A DNA stretch of 7,232 nucleotides from the NCBI GenBank assembly GCA_023437865.1, contig JAEZFE010000243.1:1-7232 (forward strand), written 5' to 3'. Within the stretch, counting starts at the first letter, position 1, and every line of letters begins with the position of its first letter. The notes under the pieces are model-generated. The model searched no databases. It was not told the origin of the DNA and was given only the letters and a program-made list of their open reading frames with translations. Shown in pieces: positions 1 to 6,949 of the stretch. This stretch comes from Pseudomonadota bacterium. Lineage in GTDB: Bacteria; Pseudomonadota; Alphaproteobacteria; Rhodospirillales; Magnetospirillaceae. Position numbers and translations under genes: made by a program.

Positions 1-7
1 GGGCGGA

Positions 8-1939
8 TCATTCCGCTTCCGGGGTCCAGCTCTGGCGGCCCAGCACCTCGCGCTTGCCCTGGTGGTTGGCGGGCGTGACGATGCCATCGGCTTCCATGCG
101 TTCGACCATGCGCGCCGACCGGTTGTAGCCGATCTGCAATTGGCGCTGGATGAAGCTGATCGAGACCTTGCGCTCGCGCATCACCAGCGCCACCGCTTGA
201 TCATAAAGATCGTCGCCCGAGCCCATGCCGCCGCCCTCGTCGGCGGGGCCATCGTCCAGACCGGCAAATTCCTCGTCGGTGATGGCGTCCTGGTATTCCG
301 GCTCACCCTGGGCCTTGAGGTGGGTCACCACCTGCTCAACCTCGGCATCGGAGACGAACGGGCCATGCACGCGGGTGACACGGCCGCCACCAGCCATGAA
401 CAGCATGTCGCCCTGGCCCACCAGCTGCTCGGCACCCGATTCGCCCAGGATGGTGCGGCTGTCGATGCGGCTGGTGACCTGGAACGAGATGCGGGTGGGG
501 AAGTTGGCCTTGATGGTGCCGGTGATAACGTCGACGCTGGGGCGCTGGGTCGCCATGATCAGATGGATTCCCGCCGCGCGGGCCATCTGGGCCAGACGCT
601 GGATGGCGGCTTCCAATTCGCGGCCGGCGACCATCATCAGGTCAGCCATCTCGTCGACGATGATGACGATATAGGGCAGCGGCCGCAGGTCGATGGGCTG
701 CTCCTCGTAGACCGGCTCGCGCGTGGCCTTGTCGAAGCCGACCTGAACCTGATGCGTGACTTTCTGGCCGGTGCGCGCCAGCTCGGTCAGGCGCACGTTG
801 TAGCCTTCGATGTTGCGCACGCCCAGCAGCGCCATGGCGCGATAGCGGGTCTCCATCTCGCGCACCGCCCACTTCAACGCCTTCACCGCCTTGTCGGGGT
901 CGGTCACCACTGGGGTCAGCAGGTGCGGAATGCCGTCGTAGATGGACAATTCCAGCATCTTGGGATCGACCATGATCAGACGGCACTGGTCGGGCTTGAA
1001 GCGGTAAAGCAGCGACAGGATCATGGCGTTGATGCCGACCGACTTGCCCGAGCCGGTGGTGCCGGCAATCAGCAGATGCGGCATGCGGGCCAAATCGGCC
1101 ACCACCGGATCACCGGCGATGTCCTTGCCCAAAGCCAAAGGCAGGCGGCCGGAGAAATCCTGGAAAGCGGGCGCTTCGAGGATTTCGCGCAGGTAAACGG
1201 TTTCGCGCACCGGGTTCGGCAGCTCGATGCCCATGACGCTGCGGCCCGGCACCACCGCGATGCGGGTGGTGATGCAACGCATGGAGCGCGCGATGTCGTC
1301 GGCCAGGTTGATGACCGTGGACGATTTGGTGCCCGGCATGGGTTCGAATTCGTAGAGCGTCACCACGGGGCCCTGGTGGACCTCCATGATCTCACCGCGC
1401 ACCTTGAAGTTCCGCAACACCCCTTCCAGGGCGCGGGCGGTGGCGGCCAGGGCGTCCTCGTCCTCCTCCTGCTCGTCGACCGGCGGCGGCAGTTGCAGCA
1501 ATGGGATCGGCGGCAGGCGGTAGCGCTTCGGCTGATCGGGATCGGCCACCATGGCGGGCGGTTGGATGGCGGGCGCGGGCGCCTCCTCCATCACGCTATC
1601 CGCTTCCGCCATGGCATCCTCCGCCCCGGCTTCCTCGCCGCTGCCCGGCAAGCGGTCGTCGCCGTCCTCCAACTCCGGCTCGGCGGCGCCACGGGCGAAG
1701 GTCTCGCCCCATTCCACGCCGGCAGCGAAGGCGAAGGCGGCGATGGCGGCCTGGGCCTCGTCGGTCTGGGCGGTGCCATAGGCCACGGTGGCTTCGGGAC
1801 GGCCAGGGAACACCTCGATGTCCCATTCCACCGACCCGTCGGGCCAGGCGTGCTGGGCCAGCCGGAACGGCTTGCTGTTGACGGCGCACCAGAAATTGAA
1901 ATCGGCCGCGCTGAGCGGCTGGTTGTTGTCGTCGCTCAC
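8..1939 (-). CDS. ftsK: FtsK/SpoIIIE-type DNA translocase lacking the membrane domain
   Basis: This is an ATP-driven double-stranded DNA pump of the FtsK/SpoIIIE family, which clears chromosome DNA from the division plane and, in classical FtsK, activates XerCD at dif. The protein has 643 residues from a GTG start. Residues 1-85 match no domain I know and residues 85-160 are an acidic, proline-rich linker. A beta-type domain lies at about 175-255 and the RecA-like motor at about 280-530. Walker A is GTTGSGKS (293-300) and Walker B is VIIVDE (425-430), followed by the family block around [19 protein letters not shown]. The winged-helix gamma domain at about 575-640 normally reads KOPS sites. 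Residues about 388-412 look like the insert usual in alphaproteobacterial FtsK. No transmembrane helix is present, although classical FtsK starts with four. I chose the GTG because it lies one base after the stop of the upstream PAS gene with AGGG nine bases before it; the longer open frame only overlaps that gene out of frame. It may be a soluble SftA-like paralogue rather than the main FtsK. The family call is very secure. Confidence 0.93.
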   Translation of the reverse strand: MSDDNNQPLSAADFNFWCAVNSKPFRLAQHAWPDGSVEWDIEVFPGRPEATVAYGTAQTDEAQAAIAAFAFAAGVEWGETFARGAAEPELEDGDDRLPGSGEEAGAEDAMAEADSVMEEAPAPAIQPPAMVADPDQPKRYRLPPIPLLQLPPPVDEQEEDEDALAATARALEGVLRNFKVRGEIMEVHQGPVVTLYEFEPMPGTKSSTVINLADDIARSMRCITTRIAVVPGRSVMGIELPNPVRETVYLREILEAPAFQDFSGRLPLALGKDIAGDPVVADLARMPHLLIAGTTGSGKSVGINAMILSLLYRFKPDQCRLIMVDPKMLELSIYDGIPHLLTPVVTDPDKAVKALKWAVREMETRYRAMALLGVRNIEGYNVRLTELARTGQKVTHQVQVGFDKATREPVYEEQPIDLRPLPYIVIIVDEMADLMMVAGRELEAAIQRLAQMARAAGIHLIMATQRPSVDVITGTIKANFPTRISFQVTSRIDSRTILGESGAEQLVGQGDMLFMAGGGRVTRVHGPFVSDAEVEQVVTHLKAQGEPEYQDAITDEEFAGLDDGPADEGGGMGSGDDLYDQAVALVMRERKVSISFIQRQLQIGYNRSARMVERMEADGIVTPANHQGKREVLGRQSWTPEAE

Positions 1940-1940
1940 G

Positions 1941-2372
1941 TCACAGCACCCTGTAAACCGCAACCAATGCCTTTTCGACCGCGCCGTCGTCGTCGAAGAA
2001 CGGCAGCAGCAGACGTTCCCAGGTTTGCACGGCGCCGCCGAAATCCGCGGTGTAATGGCGGGCCAGGGGTCTGCCCTCGGCGCGCAGCGCGGCATATTCC
2101 CCTTCGAGAATACGGCGCTGGGCCTCGGGCAATTGGTCGATGGAGCGGCCCACCATGTCGGCACCGAAGGCCAAGGACAGGTTGACGCCGTAATAGGCAT
2201 AGCGGGGGCGCTCTTCGGCCAGGGCATCGACCACCACAAGGTTGTCGAGCCAGCGGCGCAGCATGGCCGGGGTAAGGTCTGCCGCCGAGGACAGCCCTTC
2301 GCTGCCGCCGTGGGCCAGCCACCAGTCGTAAAGAGCCTGAAGTTCCGGATGACGAAGCTGCTCGGTGTTCAT
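1941..2372 (-). CDS. Small PAS_5-like protein upstream of FtsK
   Basis: This 143-residue soluble protein resembles the PAS_5 family (Pfam PF07310), single-domain PAS proteins common in alphaproteobacteria and mostly of unknown function. The usual pattern is visible: an N-terminal helix with YDWWLA (15-20), then a strand pair LDNLVVVDA (42-50) and [15 protein letters not shown] (56-70). These are followed by [11 protein letters not shown] (72-82), a helix, and a final beta segment with [13 protein letters not shown] (118-130) and ALVAVYRVL at the end. No output domain, membrane helix or signal peptide is seen. It ends in TGA one base before the GTG of the FtsK gene, so the two are very likely cotranscribed and translationally coupled. 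It could therefore be a sensor or partner for that translocase, but this rests on position only. The ATG at 2372 has no good Shine-Dalgarno sequence; no better start was found. The ligand is unknown. Confidence 0.85.
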   Translation of the reverse strand: MNTEQLRHPELQALYDWWLAHGGSEGLSSAADLTPAMLRRWLDNLVVVDALAEERPRYAYYGVNLSLAFGADMVGRSIDQLPEAQRRILEGEYAALRAEGRPLARHYTADFGGAVQTWERLLLPFFDDDGAVEKALVAVYRVL

Positions 2373-2406
2373 TCAGTGAAAGCCAGCGAGGGTTGCGCGG
2401 GGTCGG

Positions 2407-2466
2407 TCCCGGCCACGGGGGCGCGGGCCGGGAGAGTAGCGCTTCCGTCCGGGCCACTCAATGGCC
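2407..2466 (-). terminator. Two GC-rich hairpins in the gap after the hybrid kinase gene
   Basis: The 121-bp gap between the hybrid kinase stop and the PAS_5 start contains two perfect inverted repeats. One is GGCCA/TGGCC (2452-2456 and 2462-2466, loop of 5). The other is TCCCGGCC/GGCCGGGA (2407-2414 and 2426-2433, loop of 11). Neither is followed by a T run on the minus strand, so they are not classical intrinsic terminators. They could still slow RNA polymerase, protect the kinase mRNA 3' end or mark the transcript border. No convincing -35/-10 pair for the PAS_5 gene was found in the gap, so cotranscription with the kinase remains possible. Confidence 0.25.
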
Positions 2467-2493
2467 GCAACAGGGGGACCGCCGGCCAGCGGG

Positions 2494-4872
2494 CTACAGT
2501 GCCTTGACCACGTCGGCGATGACCGCCTTCAAGGCGGCGGGTTGCACCGGCTTGTGCATGATATCGAGTCCATGCGCCCTGACCTCGCGGATGCGCTCGG
2601 GCGCGGTGTCACCGGTGATGATGACGCTCGGGATGGCGCGCCCGAACAACTGCCGGATGTGGTCCACCGCTTCCGCTCCGGTGCGCCCCGCCCGCAGCCG
2701 GTAATCGGCCAGTATCAGAGCAGGCGGGCGGCCCTCGCGCACCAACGCGTCGATGGCTTCGTCCTCGCCGGTGGCGGTGACCACTTCGTAGTTCCACATC
2801 TCGATGACCATGCGCAGCGCCCTCAGGACTGCATTCTCGTCATCGATCACCAGCACCATCGGCTTTCCCTGCCGATTGCCCTGTCCCAGCGCCATGGCCA
2901 GATGCGAGATGTTGCGCGAGCGGTCGAAGCCAACCAGCGGCACGTCCACCGCGAACAGGGAGCCCTTGCCCTCGCCCGAACACACCTTGACCGGACAATT
3001 CATCAGCCGCGACAGACGTTGCACAATGGCCAGCCCCAACCCCAGCCCCTTGGCACGGTCGCGTTCACTGTTACCAACCTGGTAGAATTCCTCAAAAATG
3101 TCGTCGAGATGGGATTTGGGGATCCCGATGCCGGTGTCCCACACCTCGACACGCAGCCACTCGCCACGAAGCCGGCACCCCACCAGGATGCGCCCCTGAT
3201 TGGTGTATTTAAGCGCATTGGCTAACAGGTTCTGCATGATGCGGCCTAGCAAGGTGGCATCGGTGCGCACGATAGCCGAACTGCGCACAACCTTGACCTG
3301 CACCCCCTTTTCCGCTGCCTGGGGGGTAAGCTCAGCCACCAGCCGGTCCATCAAGGTCGCGATCGGAACATTGGTCTCCTCGGGAACCACCACTCCGGCG
3401 TCCAGCCGGGATACATCGAGCAAGGCATTCAGCAAGCCATTCAGGGCCTCCAGTGAGCCTTGCAGCTCATGCAACACCGGTGTCGCAGCACTGTCACCAA
3501 GCTTGGACTCAATAGCCGAGGCGAAGAACACCAGGGCTTGAACGGGCTGGCGCAAATCGTGGCTGGCCGACGCAAGGAACTTCGACTTGGCGACGTTGGC
3601 GCGTTCAGCTTCGTCCTTCGCGGCCCGCAGGGCCTCTTCCGCCTGCTTGCGCTCGGTGATATCGCGCGAAACGCGTACGAAGCCGCGCATGCCGCCAGCG
3701 GCGTCCCACAGCGGAGTAATCACTGTGTGCGCCCAGAAAAGGCCGCCATCCTTGCGCACGCGCCAGCCCTCGCCCTCGAAACGCCCATGCTCGCGCACAA
3801 GCCGCAGCGCCTCGGCGGCATCCTCAACATGATCCGCGGGGTAAAGGACATCCATGCCCTTGCCGATGATCTCGCCGGCGGTCCAACCGTAGAGGCGCCC
3901 TGCACCCTCGTGCCAGCTGACGACCCGGCCATCCAGGTCCAACCAGATGATCGCGTAATCACGTACGTTGTCGACGATCAGCCGGAAACGCTCCTCGCTT
4001 TGGCGCAAATCCTCCTCGATCGTCTTGCGCCCACTGATGTCGCGGACAATGCCGGTGAAGATGCGCCCGCCCGCCGCCACCGCCTCGCCCACCGACAGAT
4101 CCATGGGAAAGGTACTGCCGTCCTTGCGCCGGCCTTCCACCTCGCGCCCGACGCCGATGATGCGGCGCTGGCCGGTGGCCCGGTAGCGTTCGAGGTAACC
4201 GTCATGGGCGCTGTGATAGGGCTCGGGCATCAGCATGCGGACGTTGTTGCCCACCATCTCCGCCGCCGTGTAGCCGAACATTTTCTCGGTCGCGGGATTG
4301 GCGCTCAGGATAATGCCGCGCGGGTCGATGGTGATGATGCCATCCACCGCCGTGTCCAGGATCGCCCGGGTACGCGCCTCACTGTCGCGCAATTGCTGCT
4401 CGGTCTGCTTGCGCGCGGTAATGTCGCGCACAATGCCCGCGAAGACGCGCCGCCCATTGTTGCGGCTTTCGCCCACCGCCAGATCCATGGGGAAGGTGGA
4501 GCCATCCTTGCGCTTGCCCGTGACCTCGCGCCCAGCCCCGATGATCTTGGGGCGCCCTGTGGCCTTGTAGGCCGCCAGGTAGCCGTCGTGGTCGGAATGA
4601 TAGGGCTCGGGCATCAGGATGTTGACGTTCTGGCCGATCACCTCGGCAGCCGCATAGCCGAAGATCCGTTCGGCGGCACGGTTGAACGCCTCGATCCGGC
4701 CGTTCTCGTCAATGGTGACGACGCCATCCACCGCCGCGTCGAGTATGGCCGAGGTTTTCCCCTCCGCTGAGCGCACTGACCGGTTCGCCCGGCGCAGAAA
4801 CAGGCCGAAGCCCAACCACGTCACCGCCAAAAGCATCAACAATGCCATGGAGGTAGCTGAAGTTACGATCAT
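2494..4872 (-). CDS. Hybrid sensor histidine kinase with three PAS domains and a receiver
   Basis: This 792-residue kinase would autophosphorylate on His and pass phosphate to its own receiver. One membrane helix lies at about 7-27. PAS1 (38-157) and PAS2 (166-285) strongly resemble the heme PAS of FixL: both carry LMPEPYHS, HDGYL (His95, His223) and RKDGSTFPMDL. PAS3 (295-412) is an ordinary PAS/PAC pair without that histidine. A short coiled segment leads to the H-box SHDLRQPVQAL with phospho-acceptor His438. The ATPase core has N552 in LLANALKYT, DTGIGI (579-584) and GLGLGL (609-614). The receiver (672-790) keeps the acidic pair D677/D678, phospho-acceptor D723, T753 and K774, so it should be active. 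The HDLRQP H-box is the type seen in the NahK group of Pseudomonas kinases. The start is the only ATG after an in-frame stop at 4888-4890; GGTGGG nearby is a weak ribosome site. The lack of a periplasmic loop suggests cytoplasmic sensing at the membrane. No output domain follows the receiver, so a partner phosphotransfer protein is expected elsewhere. Confidence 0.93.
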   Translation of the reverse strand: MIVTSATSMALLMLLAVTWLGFGLFLRRANRSVRSAEGKTSAILDAAVDGVVTIDENGRIEAFNRAAERIFGYAAAEVIGQNVNILMPEPYHSDHDGYLAAYKATGRPKIIGAGREVTGKRKDGSTFPMDLAVGESRNNGRRVFAGIVRDITARKQTEQQLRDSEARTRAILDTAVDGIITIDPRGIILSANPATEKMFGYTAAEMVGNNVRMLMPEPYHSAHDGYLERYRATGQRRIIGVGREVEGRRKDGSTFPMDLSVGEAVAAGGRIFTGIVRDISGRKTIEEDLRQSEERFRLIVDNVRDYAIIWLDLDGRVVSWHEGAGRLYGWTAGEIIGKGMDVLYPADHVEDAAEALRLVREHGRFEGEGWRVRKDGGLFWAHTVITPLWDAAGGMRGFVRVSRDITERKQAEEALRAAKDEAERANVAKSKFLASASHDLRQPVQALVFFASAIESKLGDSAATPVLHELQGSLEALNGLLNALLDVSRLDAGVVVPEETNVPIATLMDRLVAELTPQAAEKGVQVKVVRSSAIVRTDATLLGRIMQNLLANALKYTNQGRILVGCRLRGEWLRVEVWDTGIGIPKSHLDDIFEEFYQVGNSERDRAKGLGLGLAIVQRLSRLMNCPVKVCSGEGKGSLFAVDVPLVGFDRSRNISHLAMALGQGNRQGKPMVLVIDDENAVLRALRMVIEMWNYEVVTATGEDEAIDALVREGRPPALILADYRLRAGRTGAEAVDHIRQLFGRAIPSVIITGDTAPERIREVRAHGLDIMHKPVQPAALKAVIADVVKAL
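4018..4377 (-). repeat. Tandem PAS duplication, second copy (PAS2)
   Basis: This codes for PAS2 (residues 166-285) of the hybrid kinase and repeats the segment at 4402-4761 with an offset of 384 bp (128 codons). By eye the two copies are about two thirds identical in protein. They share an exact 20-base stretch, tgatagggctcgggcatcag, at 4214-4233 here and 4598-4617 in the other copy. It is an in-frame, intragenic direct repeat and not a mobile element. Confidence 0.85.
4402..4761 (-). repeat. Tandem PAS duplication, first copy (PAS1)
   Basis: This codes for PAS1 (residues 38-157) of the hybrid kinase and is the partner of the repeat at 4018-4377. Conservation is strongest over the stretch from LMPEPYHS to FPMDL, the part that forms the heme pocket in FixL. 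It is weakest in the N-terminal strands and in the loop before FAGIVRDI. Confidence 0.85.
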
Positions 4873-4904
4873 TAGTGGCCCACCCGCCTAGCCAAAGGTC
4901 CTGC

Positions 4905-4919
4905 CCACCTAATTGGTGG
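4905..4919. promoter_or_regulatory. Short palindrome in the divergent intergenic region
   Basis: The sequence CCACC-TAATT-GGTGG is a perfect 5-bp-arm inverted repeat lying 33 bp before the hybrid kinase start. It sits in the 189-bp region (4873-5061) shared with the divergent small gene. It could be a regulator site for either gene. No convincing -35/-10 pair was found on either strand of this region. A repeat this short can occur by chance, so the call is tentative. Confidence 0.2.
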
Positions 4920-5047
4920 ATGTGGCAAGCGGATGCGACCCGCCCCATTTGGGGGAGGCGACGGCAAGCACAACCTTGGTCGTGTGCGCCCCAGACTTCC
5001 GGCGCATTGCGGCGGGCAAGGCAGCCTGCGATGGTCTTGCCGCTTTT

Positions 5048-5053
5048 AGGAGG
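5048..5053 (+). promoter_or_regulatory. Strong ribosome binding site for the small gene
   Basis: The sequence AGGAGG, within a longer AGGAGGGGG run, ends eight bases before the GTG at 5062. It is the best Shine-Dalgarno match seen in this window and is the main argument that the small plus-strand frame is a real gene with a GTG start. Confidence 0.7.
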
Positions 5054-5061
5054 GGGATTGG

Positions 5062-5277
5062 GTGACCGTCCATCATCTTGCTGACCAGGCGCGCCGCCAG
5101 CTTATCCGCGCCATCGTGGCGTATCTGGAAGAATGCAACCAGCAACGGGCGGGGGAATTGGCCGCAGCACGCCGCCGATACGAGGCGCTAACCCAGAGCG
5201 AGTTGTCGGCGGGGGCGGAGGAGTGGAAACCGCTGATCCGCGCCGCCACCGAGCAATGGCAGAAACGAGCCGGCTGA
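5062..5277 (+). CDS. Small hypothetical helical protein (71 aa)
   Basis: I do not recognise this family. The 71-residue product starts with GTG behind a strong AGGAGG ribosome site and ends with TGA at 5275-5277. It is rich in Ala, Arg, Glu and Gln and looks wholly helical, with no membrane segment, signal peptide or zinc-binding motif and only one cysteine (Cys25). The first helix (about 4-27, ADQARRQLIRAIVAYLEE) is amphipathic. A charged stretch with ARRRYEAL (35-42) follows, and then a second helix with EWKPLIRAATEQW. Third codon positions are clearly GC-rich, as expected for coding sequence here. It is the only plus-strand gene in the window, diverging from the hybrid kinase and converging on the second kinase with just 8 bp between the stops. 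A role as a kinase accessory protein is possible from location, but nothing in the sequence shows it. Confidence 0.68.
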   Translation: MTVHHLADQARRQLIRAIVAYLEECNQQRAGELAAARRRYEALTQSELSAGAEEWKPLIRAATEQWQKRAG

Positions 5278-5285
5278 CTTGGCGC

Positions 5286-6917
5286 CTACAGCTCGCGCAC
5301 CATCGCCTCGGCAGGCACGGTCACCGAGAAGCAGGAGCCCCGCCCTTCGGCCGAGCGCACGCCCACGCTGAAGCCCAGCAGCGCGGAGGTCTTGCGCGCG
5401 ATGCTGAGGCCGAGACCGAGGCCCTTGCCCCGGTCGCGTTCGGAATTGCCCAATTGCACGAACTCGGCGAAGATTTCCTCGGTCTTCTCTGCCGGAATGC
5501 CGTGTCCGGTATCATAGACCTCAATGCTGCACCCTCCGCCTGCGCGGCGCCGGCAGCCCACCAGGATACGGCCCGACCGGGTGTGCTTGACGGCGTTGGC
5601 AACCAGATTGGACAGTATCTGCGCGAGCAGCGTCGGATCGGTCAGCACCTGCAGGCTTGACCGGACACTGCCGATTGTCAGGCCCTTGGCCTCGGCGTCG
5701 CGTTGCAGTGGCGTGCATACCTGGCTGATCAAATCGCCGAGGCGGACCACCTCGACCTGCGGCTCGATGATGCCGCTTTCCAGAACCGAGAAGTGCAGCA
5801 ACGCTTCCAGCAGCCCCTCGGCTGCACCAAGAGCCTCGCCCATGCCGCTGACTGCCGGCTGGGAACGCGTGGCTTCTGCCGAGGCCAATACCTCCCAGTA
5901 CAGCCGCATAGCCTGGATAGGCTGGCGCAGATCGTGGCTGGCCGCCGCGAGGAAATGCGACTTGGCCGCATCGGACAGCTCCAGACGGCGCTTGTAAGCC
6001 TCGTCGGCCCTGACCCGGCGCAGAATGGCAACGTAAACGAACGCCGAGAGCCCCAGGCCAATCGACAGCCAGACCGCCTGCATCAACGTCTCACGCTGCC
6101 AACGATCCCGCCATGGCAGGGAATGCACGCCCGCAATGGCAAGCAGCGGATAACCCTCTACTTCGCGGCCGGCGTATATCTTGCCGTTGGCCTCCAGCGG
6201 CGAGAAATCATGGAGGCGTTCGGCCAGTTCGTCATCGATGCCGCCGAGAGGGGGAATCTCGAAGATGAACTTGCCGTATTCCAGGCGCTTGAGCGTGATG
6301 GAATTCAGACCGTTGCTGAGAAAGCCGCGATACGCCTCGTTAACGGAGGCCAGCCGCAACGAGGTCGAGACGATGCCCTCCAGCTCACCATTGGCCGAGC
6401 GGATGGTGCGTGCTATCGGAACGATATCCGCGTTGCTGACCTTGCCGGTGACAGGATCACCGAACACCACCGATTTTTCGCCCTTAGCCAAGGCCACCTT
6501 GAAATAGTCGCGGTCGGCAATGTTGACGATACGTCCCTCGATATCGGTGCTGGATGCGATCGCGACGCCATTGGGCTGAAACACCCAGAAAATCGTATCC
6601 AAGGGCATGGCATCAGCCAGTTCGCGAAGCAGCAGGGTGCCCTCGCCGGTGCCGAAAAACGCCATGCCATGACTCTGTACCCGCTGGCGGATGATCAGCA
6701 ATGCCCGGTCAAGCGCGCTCACCGACCGGCCGATCTGGTTTGCCAGCAGATTGGCCTGCCGGCTGGCCTCGGCCGCCGCGTTCTCCTGCGCGCTACGGAA
6801 GCTCTGCCATGTGTTGAAGGCAAACGCAAAGACCATGAGCAGACAGGCCGCCCCCAACCAGACCTTGGTCAAGAACAAGGTCTCAGAGCCTGAGCGGGAA
6901 GCCTGGGAATGCGCCAT
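5286..6917 (-). CDS. Sensor histidine kinase with Cache-like periplasmic domain
   Basis: This inner-membrane kinase has 543 residues from the ATG at 6917. Membrane helix 1 is at about 15-34 and helix 2 at about 281-299. The roughly 245-residue loop between them looks like a dCache-type ligand sensor: it has TIFWVFQPNGVAIASS (108-123), the family-typical DRDYF (135-139) and VPIARTIRS. A short linker leads to the H-box ASHDLRQPIQAM with phospho-acceptor His328. The ATPase domain has N441 in LVANAVKHT, DTGHGI (469-474) and GLGLGL (499-504). No receiver or output domain follows. The kinase core is clearly paralogous to that of the neighbouring hybrid kinase: both share HDLRQP, GRILVGCR and GNSERDR. 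The frame can also open at a GTG at 6965, adding 16 residues. I prefer the ATG because it puts the first helix close to the N-terminus and leaves the AT-rich sequence as leader, although neither start has a clear Shine-Dalgarno. The ligand is unknown; Cache domains commonly bind organic or amino acids. Confidence 0.92.
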   Translation of the reverse strand: MAHSQASRSGSETLFLTKVWLGAACLLMVFAFAFNTWQSFRSAQENAAAEASRQANLLANQIGRSVSALDRALLIIRQRVQSHGMAFFGTGEGTLLLRELADAMPLDTIFWVFQPNGVAIASSTDIEGRIVNIADRDYFKVALAKGEKSVVFGDPVTGKVSNADIVPIARTIRSANGELEGIVSTSLRLASVNEAYRGFLSNGLNSITLKRLEYGKFIFEIPPLGGIDDELAERLHDFSPLEANGKIYAGREVEGYPLLAIAGVHSLPWRDRWQRETLMQAVWLSIGLGLSAFVYVAILRRVRADEAYKRRLELSDAAKSHFLAAASHDLRQPIQAMRLYWEVLASAEATRSQPAVSGMGEALGAAEGLLEALLHFSVLESGIIEPQVEVVRLGDLISQVCTPLQRDAEAKGLTIGSVRSSLQVLTDPTLLAQILSNLVANAVKHTRSGRILVGCRRRAGGGCSIEVYDTGHGIPAEKTEEIFAEFVQLGNSERDRGKGLGLGLSIARKTSALLGFSVGVRSAEGRGSCFSVTVPAEAMVREL

Positions 6918-6949
6918 GTGCAAAAACTTTATATGAATATTTTCTGCAC
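6918..6949. promoter_or_regulatory. Imperfect palindrome abutting the second kinase start
   Basis: A 32-bp imperfect inverted repeat has outer arms GTGCA (6918-6922) and TGCAC (6945-6949). Further pairs at AAA/TTT lie inside and the centre is AT-rich. It ends exactly at the ATG of the Cache kinase. On the transcript it could cover the ribosome site, and on DNA it could be an operator. The centre contains TATAAA on the minus strand, a possible -10-like element, but no matching -35 was found at good spacing. Confidence 0.3.

Noticed and set aside
62..2185. A 707-codon open frame on the plus strand opposite FtsK
   Set aside because: It is an antisense shadow in high-GC DNA, rich in His, Gly, Arg and Asp with no recognisable domain. 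The minus strand encodes clear FtsK motifs.
1940..2239. A 100-residue N-terminal extension of the FtsK frame up to an ATG at 2239
   Set aside because: It overlaps the well-formed PAS_5 gene in another frame and has a low-complexity Pro/Ala/Trp composition typical of a shadow frame. The GTG at 1939 fits the gene junction.
3460..4770. A 436-codon plus-strand frame opposite the hybrid kinase
   Set aside because: It is an antisense shadow of the PAS and kinase domains; its internal repeats only mirror the PAS duplication.
4968..4993. An inverted repeat GCACA...TGTGC as a hairpin in the divergent intergenic region
   Set aside because: The arms are 5 bp with a mismatched interior and no T run; it is too weak to call a terminator or operator.
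5703..6893. A 396-codon plus-strand frame opposite the Cache kinase
   Set aside because: It is an antisense shadow with no domain or ribosome site, while the minus strand encodes intact kinase motifs.
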